Origin: Crotalaria pallida
Lineage: Eukaryota > Streptophyta > Magnoliopsida > Fabales > Fabaceae
Reading direction: 5' to 3'
DNA: 64,000 nt
Assembly (NCBI GenBank): GCA_037953625.1
Contig: CM075651.1
Span: 157,613,501 to 157,677,500, forward strand
Below the pieces are notes generated by a model. The model was not told where the DNA came from, searched no databases, and saw only the letters and a list, made by a program, of their open reading frames with translations. The position numbers and the translations under genes were made by a program. Of this stretch, positions 48,585-60,299 are shown piece by piece; positions within the stretch are counted from its first letter, which is position 1, and each line of letters begins with the position of its first letter.

Positions 48585-48676
48585 TTAAATTTGCCGCTAT
48601 ATAGCTACCTTTCGCCACCTTCATTTCATATCTGCTTTCATCAAAACACAATAGAAGCAAATTCAGCGACCATAAT
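48585..48676 (+). promoter_or_regulatory. Core promoter and 5' leader of the intact nsLTP gene
   Basis: CCGCTATATAGCTACC (about 48594-48609) is a good TATA element, roughly 70 bp before the start codon. The leader contains CATCAAAACACAATAGAAG. This is the last unit of the promoter array; upstream units keep the same TATA-like core but run into the next unit instead of a coding exon. Confidence 0.65.
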
Positions 48677-49705
48677 ATGAAAAACAAGTTTGTAGCATTA
48701 CTAGCTTCTCTTATCATGTTGCTCGTTATTACGTTGGAGCCTATACAAAGTTTTGATTGTGTGCAAGCGAAAACAAACCTAATTCCTTGTTTAAATTACC
48801 TCATCGGTCATGGTGATGATGCCCCTTCAGGTTCATGTTGCAATGCCATCCAAGGCCTGAAATCATCAACTCCTACTAAAGAAGATAGAGTTGCAGCTTG
48901 TGAGTGCCTTAAAGCAGCAGCTGACACTTTTCATGGCATTAAGGAGGGCTTAGTTGCCTCTCTTCCAAAACAATGTGGGGTTGATGTGGGATTCACCTTC
49001 TCAAAGGACATAGATTGTAGAAAGTAAGTTCTCAAAATCTCTACTAACATAAACTTCTTCACTTTTTTTTTTATATAGAAAATCTCTTACATAAGATTTA
49101 TCATAAGCTTTTTTTACCACTAATTAAGTCTTTTAAAAATGTAAATTAAAATATTATCATAATTGTATTGTGAAGTTAAACCATTCAACTTAACATTATT
49201 TTACATCTTTTTGAACTTAACTCCTAACCCAAAAATTTAAGAGGATATAATTAGCAACACTACATTAATTTCACTATTTAATCTTGGCTTAAATTTGATT
49301 TTAGTATAAATATTTCGAATTTTGAAATTCGATCCTACTTTCTATTTTTTTTTTAAAAAATTTGGTTCCTACATTTTCAAGTCATTTTTGTTTTAGTTCA
49401 TATCATAAACTATAGTTTAAGATTCGCGGTAAATACAGTTTTAATTTTGGTACCTATATTTTCATTCTCAAGAGGTTTTGATCTCCATATTATTATCATG
49501 TATAAATTTTTATAAAATTATATTCAAACCTCTTGTCATTGACATTTGTTTGTCTGTAAGAGACAACTTCACTCTTTTAGTTTCATCCCCTGTACAAAAT
49601 AAAAATAAAAAAAATTGCATATAAAAAATACATTTGTTAGTTTTTATATGATCGATTTTACTTATTGATACAGTTTGTTGTTTTATTTTGTGCAGCGTCC
49701 CTTGA
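48677..49705 (+). CDS. Type I non-specific lipid-transfer protein (2 exons, 118 aa)
   Basis: Exon 1 is 48677-49023 and exon 2 is 49696-49705, joined by a GT-AG intron in phase 2, so the protein ends CRNVP. Without splicing it would end CRK at 49027. Residues 1-25 form a signal peptide. The mature part has the exact eight-cysteine pattern of type I nsLTPs: C-x9-C-x15-CC-x19-C-x-C-x22-C-x13-C (Cys 28, 38, 54, 55, 75, 77, 100, 114). Such secreted proteins bind acyl lipids in a four-helix cavity and act in cutin/wax deposition or defence. The gene lies at the downstream end of the promoter-repeat array, and a broken sister is at 45136. The conserved acceptor and N-V-P-stop in the relic at 37800 support the two-exon model. 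Confidence 0.9.
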
Positions 49706-49757
49706 GCTGAAGGCTAAAGAGAAAAAAGTATTCAAAATGTGATTTTCTTGGTTGAAA

Positions 49758-49759
49758 GT

Positions 49760-49820
<61 letters not shown>

Positions 49821-49822
49821 TT
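49758..49822. repeat. (TA)n(GA)n microsatellite, with a second (TA)n at 49889-49912
   Basis: A TA run of about 46 bp is followed by GAGAGAGAGAGA. A second TA run of about 24 bp lies 70 bp further on. Both are in the 3' flank of the nsLTP gene. Confidence 0.85.
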
Positions 49823-49934
49823 AGATATGCATTTTTCAATCAAGTTTTTACTTCATAAACATCCAACACATTGCATTTTTCGCAAGATATATATATATAT
49901 ATATATATATATACTGGTTTGTATAATTGTTATC

Positions 49935-50181
49935 AAATCAGCTTGCAGTAACCAACGAGGGCTTGGTTCAGTTGGTGTAAGGCCCCAACTGAAATCTTGG
50001 GAATGGGACACGGGTGCTAGTAGCCCCGGGTTCGATTCCCACTAAAAACATCTCGCTGGGAGAGCCAGCCACGCAGCTCGCTCCGGATTAATCTCAAGGG
50101 CTCCCTGGTATTAAGGGTGCTCTTGGAAATACCGGTGGTTCCGCAAGGAATACGGAGCAAAAAAAAAATCAGCTTGCAGTA
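49935..50181 (+). mobile_element. tRNA-derived SINE with 16-bp TSD
   Basis: The element is 49951-50165. GGCTTGGTTCAGTTGGTGTA is an A-box region and GGTTCGATTCCC a B box, and the 3' end is an A-run. The flanks AAATCAGCTTGCAGTA (49935-49950, 50166-50181) are a perfect TSD. It is the same family as the minus copy at 437-645. Confidence 0.92.
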
Positions 50182-50299
50182 TAGTATTTGGTATAATATA
50201 AACCGAATTGATTGTCTTGATAAGGATTTGAATTCAAATTTATGATTGATACGGTACATCATTTACTCGTCACCGCTAAATTAAACTAGGAAAATGCTA

Positions 50300-50483
50300 A
50301 ATGCTAAAGAGTGTCCTTAGGGCACTTGTTAAGTAACTAAATGTGGTTAAAAAATTATGGAAAAATGCACTTTTTTGGATTCTCGAGAAAGTAAATACCT
50401 TGAACTTTTGAATTTTTTCCACTATTGGTATACTTAACAAGTGCCCTAAGTGCCCTACCCTTAGGGCACTTGTTAGCAAGATC
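50300..50483. mobile_element. Foldback MITE
   Basis: The left end TTAGGGCACTTGTTAAG pairs with the inverse of CTTAACAAGTGCCCTAA at the right, followed by an outer TTAGGGCACTTGTTAGC. A partial relative lies at about 30120-30265. Confidence 0.7.
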
Positions 50484-51236
50484 CATTAAACTATGCTAAA
50501 GTTAAGCACGAGTAAGTCAGAGTTACTAAATTTGCATATAAACAAAAATAAAAGAAAAAACAATAATATTGTATCACATCATCAAACTTCGACGAGCAGC
50601 AGTGGAGGGTGTCATGTCATGAGACACTAATGATAGTAGAAAATTCCTAATAACGTGGTGGTAATAAAAATATTATAAAGTTGATAATAATTTCTTAAAA
50701 ATGTAAAGTCACCAAATTTGGAACTGGAATTACTATAATAAAACTTAAAAGTTGTAATGGTTTTTAAAAATTTCGAAATTTAAAACTGAAAATCACCCAA
50801 TACGAGATATAATATTCCTTTACTATCATTCAATTCAATAATATGCTCTTTTTTTTTTTTTTTGAAACTTCAATAATATGCTCTTTAAACTAGTTTGTTT
50901 GTTTTTTCCTATGATGATCTTAATCTATTTGAGTAAGATTGTTTTTGATAAGTGGAGAATACTTGCCGTTTATACCCAAATCCCAAATGTTGTTTTTATA
51001 ACAAGCAAAAAGAGTTCTTTAAATGAATAATTAATAAACAATAATAATATCAAATTCTCTATTATAATTTCGACTATAGAAAGGTAAAAACTCTCACGAA
51101 GTGTCCGACGTTAATATATTTTTTCAAAGTATTTTTTCTGCAAAAATACTACTATAAAATAGTACTAATAATACTAATAATAATCTTTTCTAATCAATAT
51201 CAAAATTATTTTTGAAAATAATAAAAACAATTGTTC
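50484..51236. other. AT-rich spacer
   Basis: No gene is supported. A T-run near 50850 separates two copies of TTCAATAATATGCTCTTT, possibly a poly(T) insertion with a target duplication. Confidence 0.5.
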
Positions 51237-51437
51237 AATAATATAAATACATTACCAACGAGCTGTTGGTGCAGTGGTGTCAGGGCTGCACTTGGTAGGA
51301 CGAACCACGGTTCGATCCCCCGCAACAACGTTGGGAGAGGAATAAAACCTTAACCCCGGGACCCCCCTCGAACTGGATTAGTCGGCCTAGTGGGCCGGAT
51401 ACCAGGGTGCAAACCAAAAAATAATATAAATACATTA
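51237..51437 (+). mobile_element. SINE of a second family with 18-bp TSD
   Basis: The element is 51255-51419, with CGAGCTGTTGGTGCAGTGGT near the 5' end and GGTTCGATCCCC as the B box. It is bracketed by AATAATATAAATACATTA (51237-51254, 51420-51437). The 3' end is short and A-rich. Confidence 0.9.
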
Positions 51438-52439
51438 ATTTTATTTTTTTGGGAAAAATATTAATTTTCTTATTTAAAATCTATCAAAAAAGGAAAAAAT
51501 TGGCCCGTACGGTCGGGCCTTGTTTGAACACATAAACCATATACTAATAAAAATCGCTTGTTGAGTAATAACAAAAATCTAATAATTTACTTCGTTTGAT
51601 TTTTATTATAAAACATCTTTAACTAAATTTATTCTTAAATCAAGGAGATTAATTAATTTTTTATGAAATTCTCTGTGACATATAACAATTTTACCTTCTT
51701 AATTTTTTATGAAAAAATTACAAATAATAAATGAAAAACAAAAAATATAAAAAATTAAAGTATTTAATTGAGTCGGCAAAAAATCTCGGTCTGACTTACT
51801 TGGTTCATATAAATTCGATATATAAAAGAGTTTAGACTCTTAAAATACAACCTAAATAGATCTGTATCTCTTTAACTCGATTAATAAAGTCCGAACATAT
51901 CGAACTCTGAACTAATCCGTCAATATCACCTAAAAAAATATCCAAATTAGTTTTAAAAAAGAAAAAAAATACCAATTATAAGGTTTAATTATATAATTTT
52001 TTTATTTTCATTTTATTCAAGTTTTTTTAACTTCATTCGATGATGACTCATACTCGAATCCGATTGAATAGCCCAAATGCCACCTTTGGATTTAATAAAG
52101 TGAAACAAGCTTTTAAAAAAAATAGATACAGTACTCATAAAAATATGTAACGAATCTTAAAAAAATGAAAAGACTTTATAGAATATGATTTATGAAATGA
52201 TAATTTTTATTGCTATGGTAACAGTTATTCTCTTCGATTTTAAATATAAGAAAAATATTCGCTTTATTAGTGGTTTTATATATAAGTAAACTACCTTTGT
52301 ATTTCTACTACAATTATTCATAAAATATTTGTACAAAATAATTACAATATTTAATTTTTGTTTCATTCTTAATCCAAATTTTTTAAAGTAATAAATTTTT
52401 ACATGAGTTGGAAAAAACTAAATACACTGACTGCCTTCC

Positions 52440-52471
<32 letters not shown>

Positions 52472-52503
52472 TGAGGGTGGAGGGGAGTAGATTGGTGAAG
52501 ATG
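51438..52503. other. AT-rich spacer with an (ATT)n microsatellite
   Basis: An ATT run covers about 52443-52471. No gene or transposon boundary is recognised in the rest. Confidence 0.5.
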
Positions 52504-53275
52504 CTTGTGTGTAGGGGTGTAAGTGGTCCGGTCCGAGACCGCGAGACCGCGAGACCGCTCGGACCGAACTGGACCGGATCGAAAAATGCAGTCTGGTCCG
52601 GTCTCACGGTGCGGTCTGGTCCCAAAAATTTCAGACCGTTCTAGAACGGTCTGGTCCATGGTCCCAGATAATTTTAGACCGTTGGGACTGGACCGGACCG
52701 ATAGGATTAATAATTAAAAAATAAAAAATAAAAAAAATAAAAAACCTACTGTACATTGATTATTAATGATACTAATGATCAATGATGATTATTTGATTTG
52801 GTGACAATATTTTCCATACCGTGGCAATCATAATAAAATCCTTTTAAATAATAATAATCCTAAATCCTCCAGCATACTTGTTACATAAAGAATATTATAA
52901 CCCGAATGTCACAAGCTCAAGTCTTAGAAATGACCGAGCAGTTAATATTTGAAATTACCTATTTGCACTTAATCAATTAATCATATTGAGGTTTTATTTT
53001 TGGAAAGTATGATTTGGTTAATAAAAAAATAGGCTAAAAATATAATGTTTAAATATTAAATTGGTTCATATTAATAGGCTAAAAAAAGGAAAGAAATGCA
53101 AAATAGACCGGATCGGACCAGACCGGATCATTTATGAACGGCCCGATCCGATCCGATCTTTGAGGATAAATAATGTTGGGACCGGACCGGACCGAACCAT
53201 ACTAAATTGAATGATCCGTCCATAATATGGCTCATAGACCGGACCGGACCGGACCGTTACACCCCTACTTGTGTG
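52504..53275. mobile_element. 756-bp hAT-type element, same termini as 41569-42486, 8-bp TSD
   Basis: The element is 52512-53267, starting TAGGGGTGTAAGTGGTCCGG and ending with the inverse of TTACACCCCTA. CTTGTGTG flanks it (52504-52511, 53268-53275). Subterminal GGTCCGG-type words fill both ends. The interior is AT-rich, with no host gene fragment that I recognise. It lies about 370 bp upstream of the coiled-coil gene's start codon. Confidence 0.9.
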
Positions 53276-53642
53276 AGTTGTGTCACGCTGTCACGGTAAA
53301 GAATAGACTCATCACAGTGTGTGAAAAATACTGCACCACATTTTTAGGGCCAACGGAGTTTGAAGCTCGGATTTCAAATCAAACCCTATTTATAAACTGA
53401 AAGAGTGAAGGAGAGAGCTTGATTCACATTCGATGATGATGATGATGATGATGATGAGATTATATATTTTATAATTTGGTTTCAGATTCAACCATGCGGG
53501 CATTGCATTGGGGTTTAGGTAATTTGGGGTTTTGGGTTTTATGTCACCGCCATTGATATCTATCTCACTCTTCTTCCTCCGTTGAAATTGAAACCTACCC
53601 ATTCACTCATTTCTTCAAAAGTATTCAACTTTGTTATTGGAT
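53276..53642 (+). promoter_or_regulatory. 5' leader region of the coiled-coil gene, with (GAT)n repeat
   Basis: The region between the hAT-type element and the start codon contains a (GAT)n run at about 53432-53457 and an AACCCTATTTATAAACTG stretch near 53380 that is a possible TATA-like element. The hAT-type insertion leaves only about 370 bp of native upstream sequence. Confidence 0.4.
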
Positions 53643-56600
53643 ATGGCATTCTCATCACATCAACCTCTCAAATGCGAGCCCACTAAACCCTTCTGCACCA
53701 GTGAAAAGGTTCTACCTTTCTTCTTTCTCTTTCTTTTTCACCCCTCCCCTTTTTTTTTTTTTTTTCCATTTTGAACTATAATTAAATATATATGATGTTA
53801 CTCACTGTGTATCCTTCTTATCAGTGTAAGAAGAAAATTTTAAAGCTGACAGAGTCCCGAGATGCTCTTCGCAAAGCCGTCAACATTCAAGACCTAGCTA
53901 TCAAAGATTTCCAGGCTAAGATTCTCAACCATGACAAAGGTAACCCAACCTCTTCATTTTTAATTACTCCGTCCGTTCCTTATCATTCGTATAGATGCTA
54001 TTTTCCATGTTTACCCTTATTCAATTGGTATCGTTTACGTAAGTAGTGGAGAAAAAATTAACGGTTATAGAGAGAGAAAGGGTATGGCGGGGAAAAACAT
54101 AATTAATGTATAGGAAATCTAAGTAACGATTACATTTCTTATAGGGTATGTTTTGTTTGAAATAGGACAGATAAATAGGAATGGAGGTGGTATTATTTAT
54201 TTTGGTTGATTGAGTTTGCTTCTAACAAGATTTATCTTTTACTATGCTGTGATGTAGTTGGTTTATTTCTGATGTTAATGTATTTTTCTGCAGAATGTGA
54301 GGAAGAAAGATTGCGGACCAGACTAGAAACTGAGGAAAAACTGAAAGAATATAATGCTAGAGTGTCTTTAGAGAATCAAGTCTCTACTTTGAAGTCTGAG
54401 ATCGCAACGATTCAGCAGAAACTTGACGATGATGTTCGGGATGGAAATGAGAGCATTGAAAGTTTGCGAGCTTGTATAGCAGATAAGGAAAAAGAAATCA
54501 GTGAGTTGAAGAAACTTTTTGAGGTGGAGAAAAAAAAGGCTGAATCCGAGAGGAAGAATGCTGAGAAGGAGAAAAAGAAAGCTGCCGAAGCTCTGAAGTT
54601 GCTCGAAGTGGAGAAGAATAAGAAAGTTGAGAAAGGGGAGCTGACTGCAAGACGTGACATGGATAAGGAAAAGGAAATAAGTGAGTTGAAGGAACTTTTT
54701 GAGGTGGAGAAAAAAAAGGCTGAATCCGAGAGGAAGAATGCTGAGAAGGAGAAAAAGAAAGCTGCCGAAGCTTTGAAGTTGCTCGATGTGGAGAAGAATA
54801 AGAAAGTTGAGAAAAGGGAGCAGACTGCAAGAAGTGATGTGGATAAAGAAAAGGAAATAAGTGAGTTGAAGGAACTTTTTGAGGCGGAGAAAAAAAGGGC
54901 TGAATCCGAGAGGGAGAATGCCGAGAAGGAGAAAAAGAAAGCTGCCGAAGCTTGGAAGTTACTGGAAGTGGAGAAGAATAAGAATTATGAAAAAGAGGAG
55001 CAGATTGCAAGAGTTGGAGCGGATAAGGAAAAGGAAAGCAGTAAGTTGAAGGAACTTTTTGAGGCGGAGAAGAAAAGGGCCAATTTCGAGAGGAAAAATG
55101 CCGAGAAGGAGAAAAAGAAAGCTGACGAGGCTCGGAAGTTACTGGAAGTTGAGAAGAAGAAGAATGTTGAAAAAGAGGAGCAGATTGCAAGAGTGGGAGC
55201 GGATAAGGAAAAGGAAATCAGTAAGTTGAAGGAACTTCTTGAGGTGGAGAAGAAAAGGGCAGATTCTGAGAGGAAGAATGCTGAGAAGGAGAAAAAGAAA
55301 GCTGACGAGGCTCGGAAGTTAGTTGAAGTGGAGAAGAAGAAGAATGTTGAAAAAGGGGTGCAGGTTGCAAGAATTGAAGCAGAGAGGAAGTCGGAGGAGC
55401 ATAGGACTCAGCTATGTTGGTTGGAGAAAGAAGTTAATGAGGCGAAAGCAAAGTTGGCATTCGAAATGTCTGCATTTGCAGAGGCAAACAAAAGATCTGA
55501 AGCTGAAAGGCGGAAGATGCTAGCTGAGAAAAGAAATGCCGAGGCAGGGATGGCAAAAGTGAATGAAAAGTTGGAGGCTGAAAAACAGAAGGCAAATCAG
55601 GAAAAAGGACGTGCAGATGCAATGGTGGTTAAAGCAGAGTCGCAGAAGGCACTTGCGGAAGATAACTGGAAGAAATTCATGGAAGAGAAACGTCGCGCAG
55701 ATCAGATGTCTCAACAGTTAGAAGAGGATAAGCGAACAATTGATGGTTTGAAGCATAAGATAGCTGAACTCTCATCTGCGAGAGAACTCATTGGCATGAC
55801 TGGAGCAACTACAGAAGCTGGTTCGAAAGCTGAAAGCACTAAAACGAAGCTTTTGAAAAGCCAACTAAAGCTGGAAAAGCTACGAGTGAAGAACGCGAAG
55901 CAAAAATTTAAGTTAGAATCGAGTCGTCACAGCATTTTGCAGCGCGAATTAGGTCATCTAAAGATTGATTCCATTCAACTTCTACGCCGTCTTGATATGT
56001 TGGATGCATCATTTTCAGCTGTTTCTGGAAGTACGCATGACCAAACAAAGGTTGGTTTCACTGATGAATTATTTGCAGACATAAATGAAGTGTTATGTAT
56101 TGTTTGCCTGTTTGTATCTCCCTTTCTCAAAACACAGAGATGGTGTTAAAATTTATACTTGAAATAACACACACAATCTTATCTTTTGGAGCCAGTGGTT
56201 TGCTTATTCACATATGCAGACAACTGTTGGAGTTGTCATCTATGTCATGGATTTAGGGTTATGAACTCATGAACTTGTGAACTTAATAATTGGTTGTCCC
56301 CCAAATTGTTATTTGCATCTTTGGGTTTATAATAATTTTTGCAGTAGCACTAACATATTATTTAGCCTTCGGAAATGGAAATATACAGGATTTTATTTAT
56401 AAAAGTAATAAATGATTACTTTGGTGGCTATATATTAGCAATATGCAATTAGTTGTTATAGGTTATAGTTATAGATACTTGCTTTTTTTACTTTTTCTTA
56501 AAAAAAATTAAATAGTCGCGTTGATTCACTGGTTGTGGACGTTTTGTGAGGAAGACATGATATGGCAGTTAGTTTAGTCTTTGGTCAGAACTCATGATTG

Positions 56601-59600
56601 GGATTTTTTTTTTTTAAAATTAATAAAATAAATTTTGTTATTTCTGTTATTATTTTATCTTATTCTTGCGTGTGCACAGCTTAACTATTTTTCTCTTTGC
56701 TGTATGATTGCTTTGCAGTATGAGAATATGCTACACATGCAGAATCCGAATGTCACGAGACAAGTCTGCAATTTGGATCCGTCTCAGATGCGTAGTCAAT
56801 TTGAAAATGAGCTCCCGCCGAAGGATGGATGTGATCCGATGAGGAAAAATATGCAGCATTTTCTTGCTCTATCTGGGGGAAATTGCTCTGAATCCAACAC
56901 AGGTATTAATTCTAAGCCTCTTGATAGAGGATCCAACAAAACAAAGTTACAGAGTTCTGCTATAAATTCCAGTTCAGAATCTTTTTCTGATGGACAGATG
57001 ATGGGCTCACAGGAAACGACTACTTTCCCAGTTACTGCATCAACGAAATTGAATCAAGAGATCTTTAATGCAAGACAAAGCTTGTGCAACCCATTTGACA
57101 AATCTGTTACTGAGCACCATAGGAAGAGGAAAAGCATACATGACATTGCAAATTTGCCTTCTCGGAATCTGCCTGATTTGCATGGTTTGTTGTATGAAAG
57201 AGTAAACAAATGGTTTGAAGGAGGAAGAGAGATGCATCATAATCCGAACAACTTAAAGGAACAGAATGACAGGGCCCACAAAAAGAGAAAGAAATCTGAC
57301 AGGGAAAAAGTGGATGAGGTACCTCAAATTAACACGGATGGAAAAATGGGGGGAGAGAAGAGCAAAGCTGCACCCTATCAGGATGAAAATGTCTTCAGAT
57401 CCACATCCTGCCCTACCCCATATAATTTGGAAACCACTCAAACATGTGGGGATAGGATATGTGATGCTGCAAATAATTTTGATTCTATGATTTGTTTTGA
57501 CAACGTAACTGATGGAAATTACATGAAGTTGTTAGAACTAGAAAATGCCGCCTATGAGGAATGCTATCAAAGAGCAATGGATTCTCCCTTGTCACCATCT
57601 CTTCCTGAAGCACTCCAAGAAGACATGTTTAGTCCAAAAACAGACTTGTTTCCTTCACCTAGCTCTGGTGTAATTAATGTTGAAATCAATTCCAATGAAC
57701 AATATTTCGATGTTTCTGGAGTTTCTTCTAATTCAAAGGATAAGCCTACACAGGCTAGTAAAACTGAGGTTGTAAAATTGCCACATATGCGCACTCCAGA
57801 AAAATCAAGGGATGCGCAACTGGTGGAGGGTGGAAGTGGACCTTTGCACAAAAAACTTTCTAAATTTTTTGTTGTCTTTTCAAATATTGAGGACAATAGT
57901 ACCATATCCGGAATAGTATTTGCTACAAAAGCTTGTATAGCTTCGTGCAATTTGGCTACACAAGTAGACTGGGAAGTTAAAAGCATTCTGACTGCACTTA
58001 GAAAGGAAGAAAAGCTCTCACAGAAGTAAATGTCTCCTGCTTTTTATTATAATAGGCTACAGGGACCATGATTTTGAATGCCCATTATACGTTTCTGCTT
58101 TAAAACTCTACTTTCCCCCTTATCCTTCAAATCAGTTCCTGATAGCATTAAACTCTGCTTTTCTTTCAGGGAGAAAGCTTCTGTGTTGTTAACACTTTTG
58201 CTATTTAACTTTTTCACGGCTTCTACATTGACATTTGGAAAACTCTGGGATGGGAATTTAGTCCACTGCATGAAATCTTATGCTGAACATATTTGCACAG
58301 GTTTGCTCTTATGCTTCATAATCAAATTCCATTCTAAGTACATTAAAATAATGTTTTTAATTATATATTTTTATATCATGTTATGTGCATTTCATAAAAC
58401 ATGGATACCATGTTCATTCTGTGCACCATTGCATTGAATTTAATCACTTTTTCCTTCTGGTTGGGCAGTTATGTCTGATGCGGAGGCAAGGACCCTACTT
58501 TTAGAAAATTGTCCTTTGCAGGAGCTGCTTCGCCTCATTGAAGATCTTCTTATTGAAGGAAAAATTATAGTAAACAATGAAGTACCTGCTGAGACATTGT
58601 CAGACTGTGATTTCAGAATTAATGGTGATCTGGATTGTGCAAATAAATTTTCTTCTGATGTTGCTTCAAGTGAACAACTGATAGCAGGGAGTATTATATT
58701 AGCATCAATATGCACTGCAACTAATCATGTTGGGTTCCTTTTTCATGCGTCATATGATATTCTTAGATTTTGCAAATGGGATTCTTTAGTGGTGCTGACT
58801 ATTCTTCATATTTTTGCTTATCTGGGTGGAGAGAAATTTTTCATCTCAGCAGTCAGTTTTCGTTTAATGATAATTGTTTTGAAATCTCTAGTTATGTTCC
58901 TTGAGGGTGAGAACCTATCAGTAGCTACTGCTTCTTGTCCTCTCTCAATAAATCAGCTGCATACTCAATTTGGTATGAATGCTAAGTGCCCATTCTCGGA
59001 AGGTGCTGAATCTGTTGATATAGTTGCATGCTTGCTCTTAGAAGAGATAAAAGGCTGTTTGCATCTAGGGATGGATCGAGTTGATTTGTCGGATTCTAGA
59101 TTCACATCAGACAATTATAATGCTGGCCAGCAGTCTAATCCGGAAGCGGTTCAATGTGCCATCAACACAAGTTGTGATGTGCCCTGCTGTTTGGAAAAGT
59201 GCACGACTTCTGCTACTCAACCACATGTCCTTAAGAATGTCACCCTTTGTCACCTTGGTGATGTTCTGTCCTTGGTGGAGTTGGTTGCAAACAAAGTGGT
59301 ATTATTCCCATCTTTTCAAGTTAATATTGACTCTGTTCTGTAATTTCTCATATTGTCATTCTTAAGAATTTATGGTATATTGAATTTAATAAAATTCTGC
59401 AGTATGAAATTGGACATGATTCTAGTTGTTCACAAAAGTGATGTCACTCAGTTTTTTGGCTATATCATTTGCTGGGATAAGTGACTTGTTGCCATGGCCT
59501 TAGTTTAGGTATGCTTCAAAAAATTATGCTTTTTTGTACTTTGGCTGAGGAGGATTCTTGATCCTCCCTTCCCTTTGTAACTAATGAATTACTTCTCATA

Positions 59601-60299
59601 CTTGTGGAATATGCTCATTTCATGCTTGTGGAATATGCTGTTTTCATCATACTTGGTGAATAACTTATCACTTTATTTTTTGATGTATTGATACTCGAAC
59701 TTGATAGCGTGGTTTCCTCTCCTAATGCAGAGCTGGCAGTGGACTGGAATCAAACTTGTTCCTCAGCTGCTGAATATGCTTGATTCATGTGAAGAGGAGA
59801 AATTTGTTATTGCTATCATTGTTCTCCTTGGTCAACTTGGGAGGTAATTGAATCCTTGCTTTAATATTGAGATGCTGTTTGTGGCTAATCATGCTTCATT
59901 GCATCTATCCTCAGATGGGTTGAATGTGAATCGGAGATTCATTATTATTATGCTTTTAACAATGTTGTCCATGTTAAAAATTTCAGGATTGGAGTTGTTA
60001 CTGGGGGATATGGAGATCGAGGAGTGGAGAATTTGAGATGCAAATTGTTTGCTTATTTATGCCGCACCTCTTCCATGAAATGCCTTTCTCTTCAAATTGC
60101 CACTGCCACTGCTTTGTTTAGGCTTCTTCCTGTTGATCTTGAAACCCTTCTTCATACTAACACAAGTCTTACAACATATTCTAAGTCTGTGTCTGATGAC
60201 GCTGAAACTCTGAGAAAGTGGTTTTCTGGGCTGGATAAAGATCAACAGAAACTGCTGTCTGGTGTCTTAAGCCGCAGTAGCGATGTATATAACAAGTAA
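53643..60299 (+). CDS. Large coiled-coil protein, MEE22/EMB1611-like (8 exons, 1543 aa)
   Basis: Exons 53643-53708, 53825-53939, 54294-56050, 56719-58025, 58170-58300, 58469-59298, 59731-59843 and 59987-60299 join in frame (4632 nt) with GT-AG introns. The protein starts MAFSSHQPLKCEPTKPFC. Residues about 60-640 are a continuous charged coiled coil with five 60-residue repeats (54482-55380) of the type EKEISELKELFEVEKKKA. A Ser/Asn-rich middle with a basic KKRKKSDREK stretch (possible nuclear signal) follows. The C-terminal third is helical, with LTILHIFAYLGGEKFF, LKSLVMFLEGENLS, WTGIKLVPQLLNMLDSCEEE and GVVTGGYGDRGVENLRCKLF. This architecture resembles Arabidopsis MATERNAL EFFECT EMBRYO ARREST 22/EMB1611; the identification is from memory of that family. 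A decayed exon 3 copy lies at 45769-46678. Confidence 0.75.
53965..54192. mobile_element. Stowaway-like MITE in intron 2 of the coiled-coil gene
   Basis: The element is about 53967-54190 with TA on both sides. It starts CTCCGTCCGTTCCTTATC and ends with the inverse-type ATAGGAATGGAGGTGG. It is non-coding and removed with the intron. Confidence 0.75.
54482..55381 (+). repeat. Five in-frame 180-bp coding repeats
   Basis: Units start at about 54482, 54662, 54842, 55022 and 55202, each 60 codons beginning D-K-E-K-E. Similarity between units 1-3 is higher than with 4-5, which suggests successive duplications. Length is kept at exactly 180 bp, so the heptad register and frame are preserved. Confidence 0.9.

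Larger units (their letters stand above)
40411..48660 (+). repeat. Tandem array of ~430-bp nsLTP-promoter units (about 14 units)
   Basis: The landmark TTGACAACAATTGGATAATA or a close variant recurs near 40443, 40872, 41305, 42668, 43099, 43531, 43957, 44366, 44835, 46699, 47527, 47953 and 48371, and one unit near 47110 has lost it. Spacing is 409-469 bp once insertions are removed. Each unit has, in order, CATCCTCCATGAAAAGT, GGACAAAAAAGCCAAATTTT, GCGGTTCACTCTTCCTTTTT, a TATA-like GCTATATAGCTACC and CTTCATTTCATATCTTTCAT. In the last unit this order leads straight into the nsLTP start codon, so the unit is the gene's promoter plus 5' leader. The array is interrupted by the hAT-type element at 41569 and by the nsLTP/coiled-coil pseudogene at 45136-46678. 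Confidence 0.9.

Noticed and set aside
40411..48660. CRISPR-like or centromeric satellite interpretation of the repeat array
   Set aside because: Units are 430 bp without spacers in a plant genome, and the unit is continuous with an nsLTP promoter, so neither CRISPR nor a plain centromere satellite fits the visible evidence.
48677..49027. Unspliced nsLTP frame ending CRK-stop as the final model
   Set aside because: Possible, but the donor at 49024, the acceptor at 49695 and the same N-V-P-stop exon in the relic at 37.8 kb favour the spliced form.
49951..50165. tRNA gene
   Set aside because: A and B boxes are present but no cloverleaf or acceptor stem closes, and the A-tail plus TSD identify a SINE.
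54498..55190. 230-codon open frame on the minus strand across the coiled-coil repeats
   Set aside because: It is antisense to the strongly coding, GAR-biased exon 3; Ser/Phe/Pro repeats follow from the complementary codons. A matching shadow occurs at 45868-46365.
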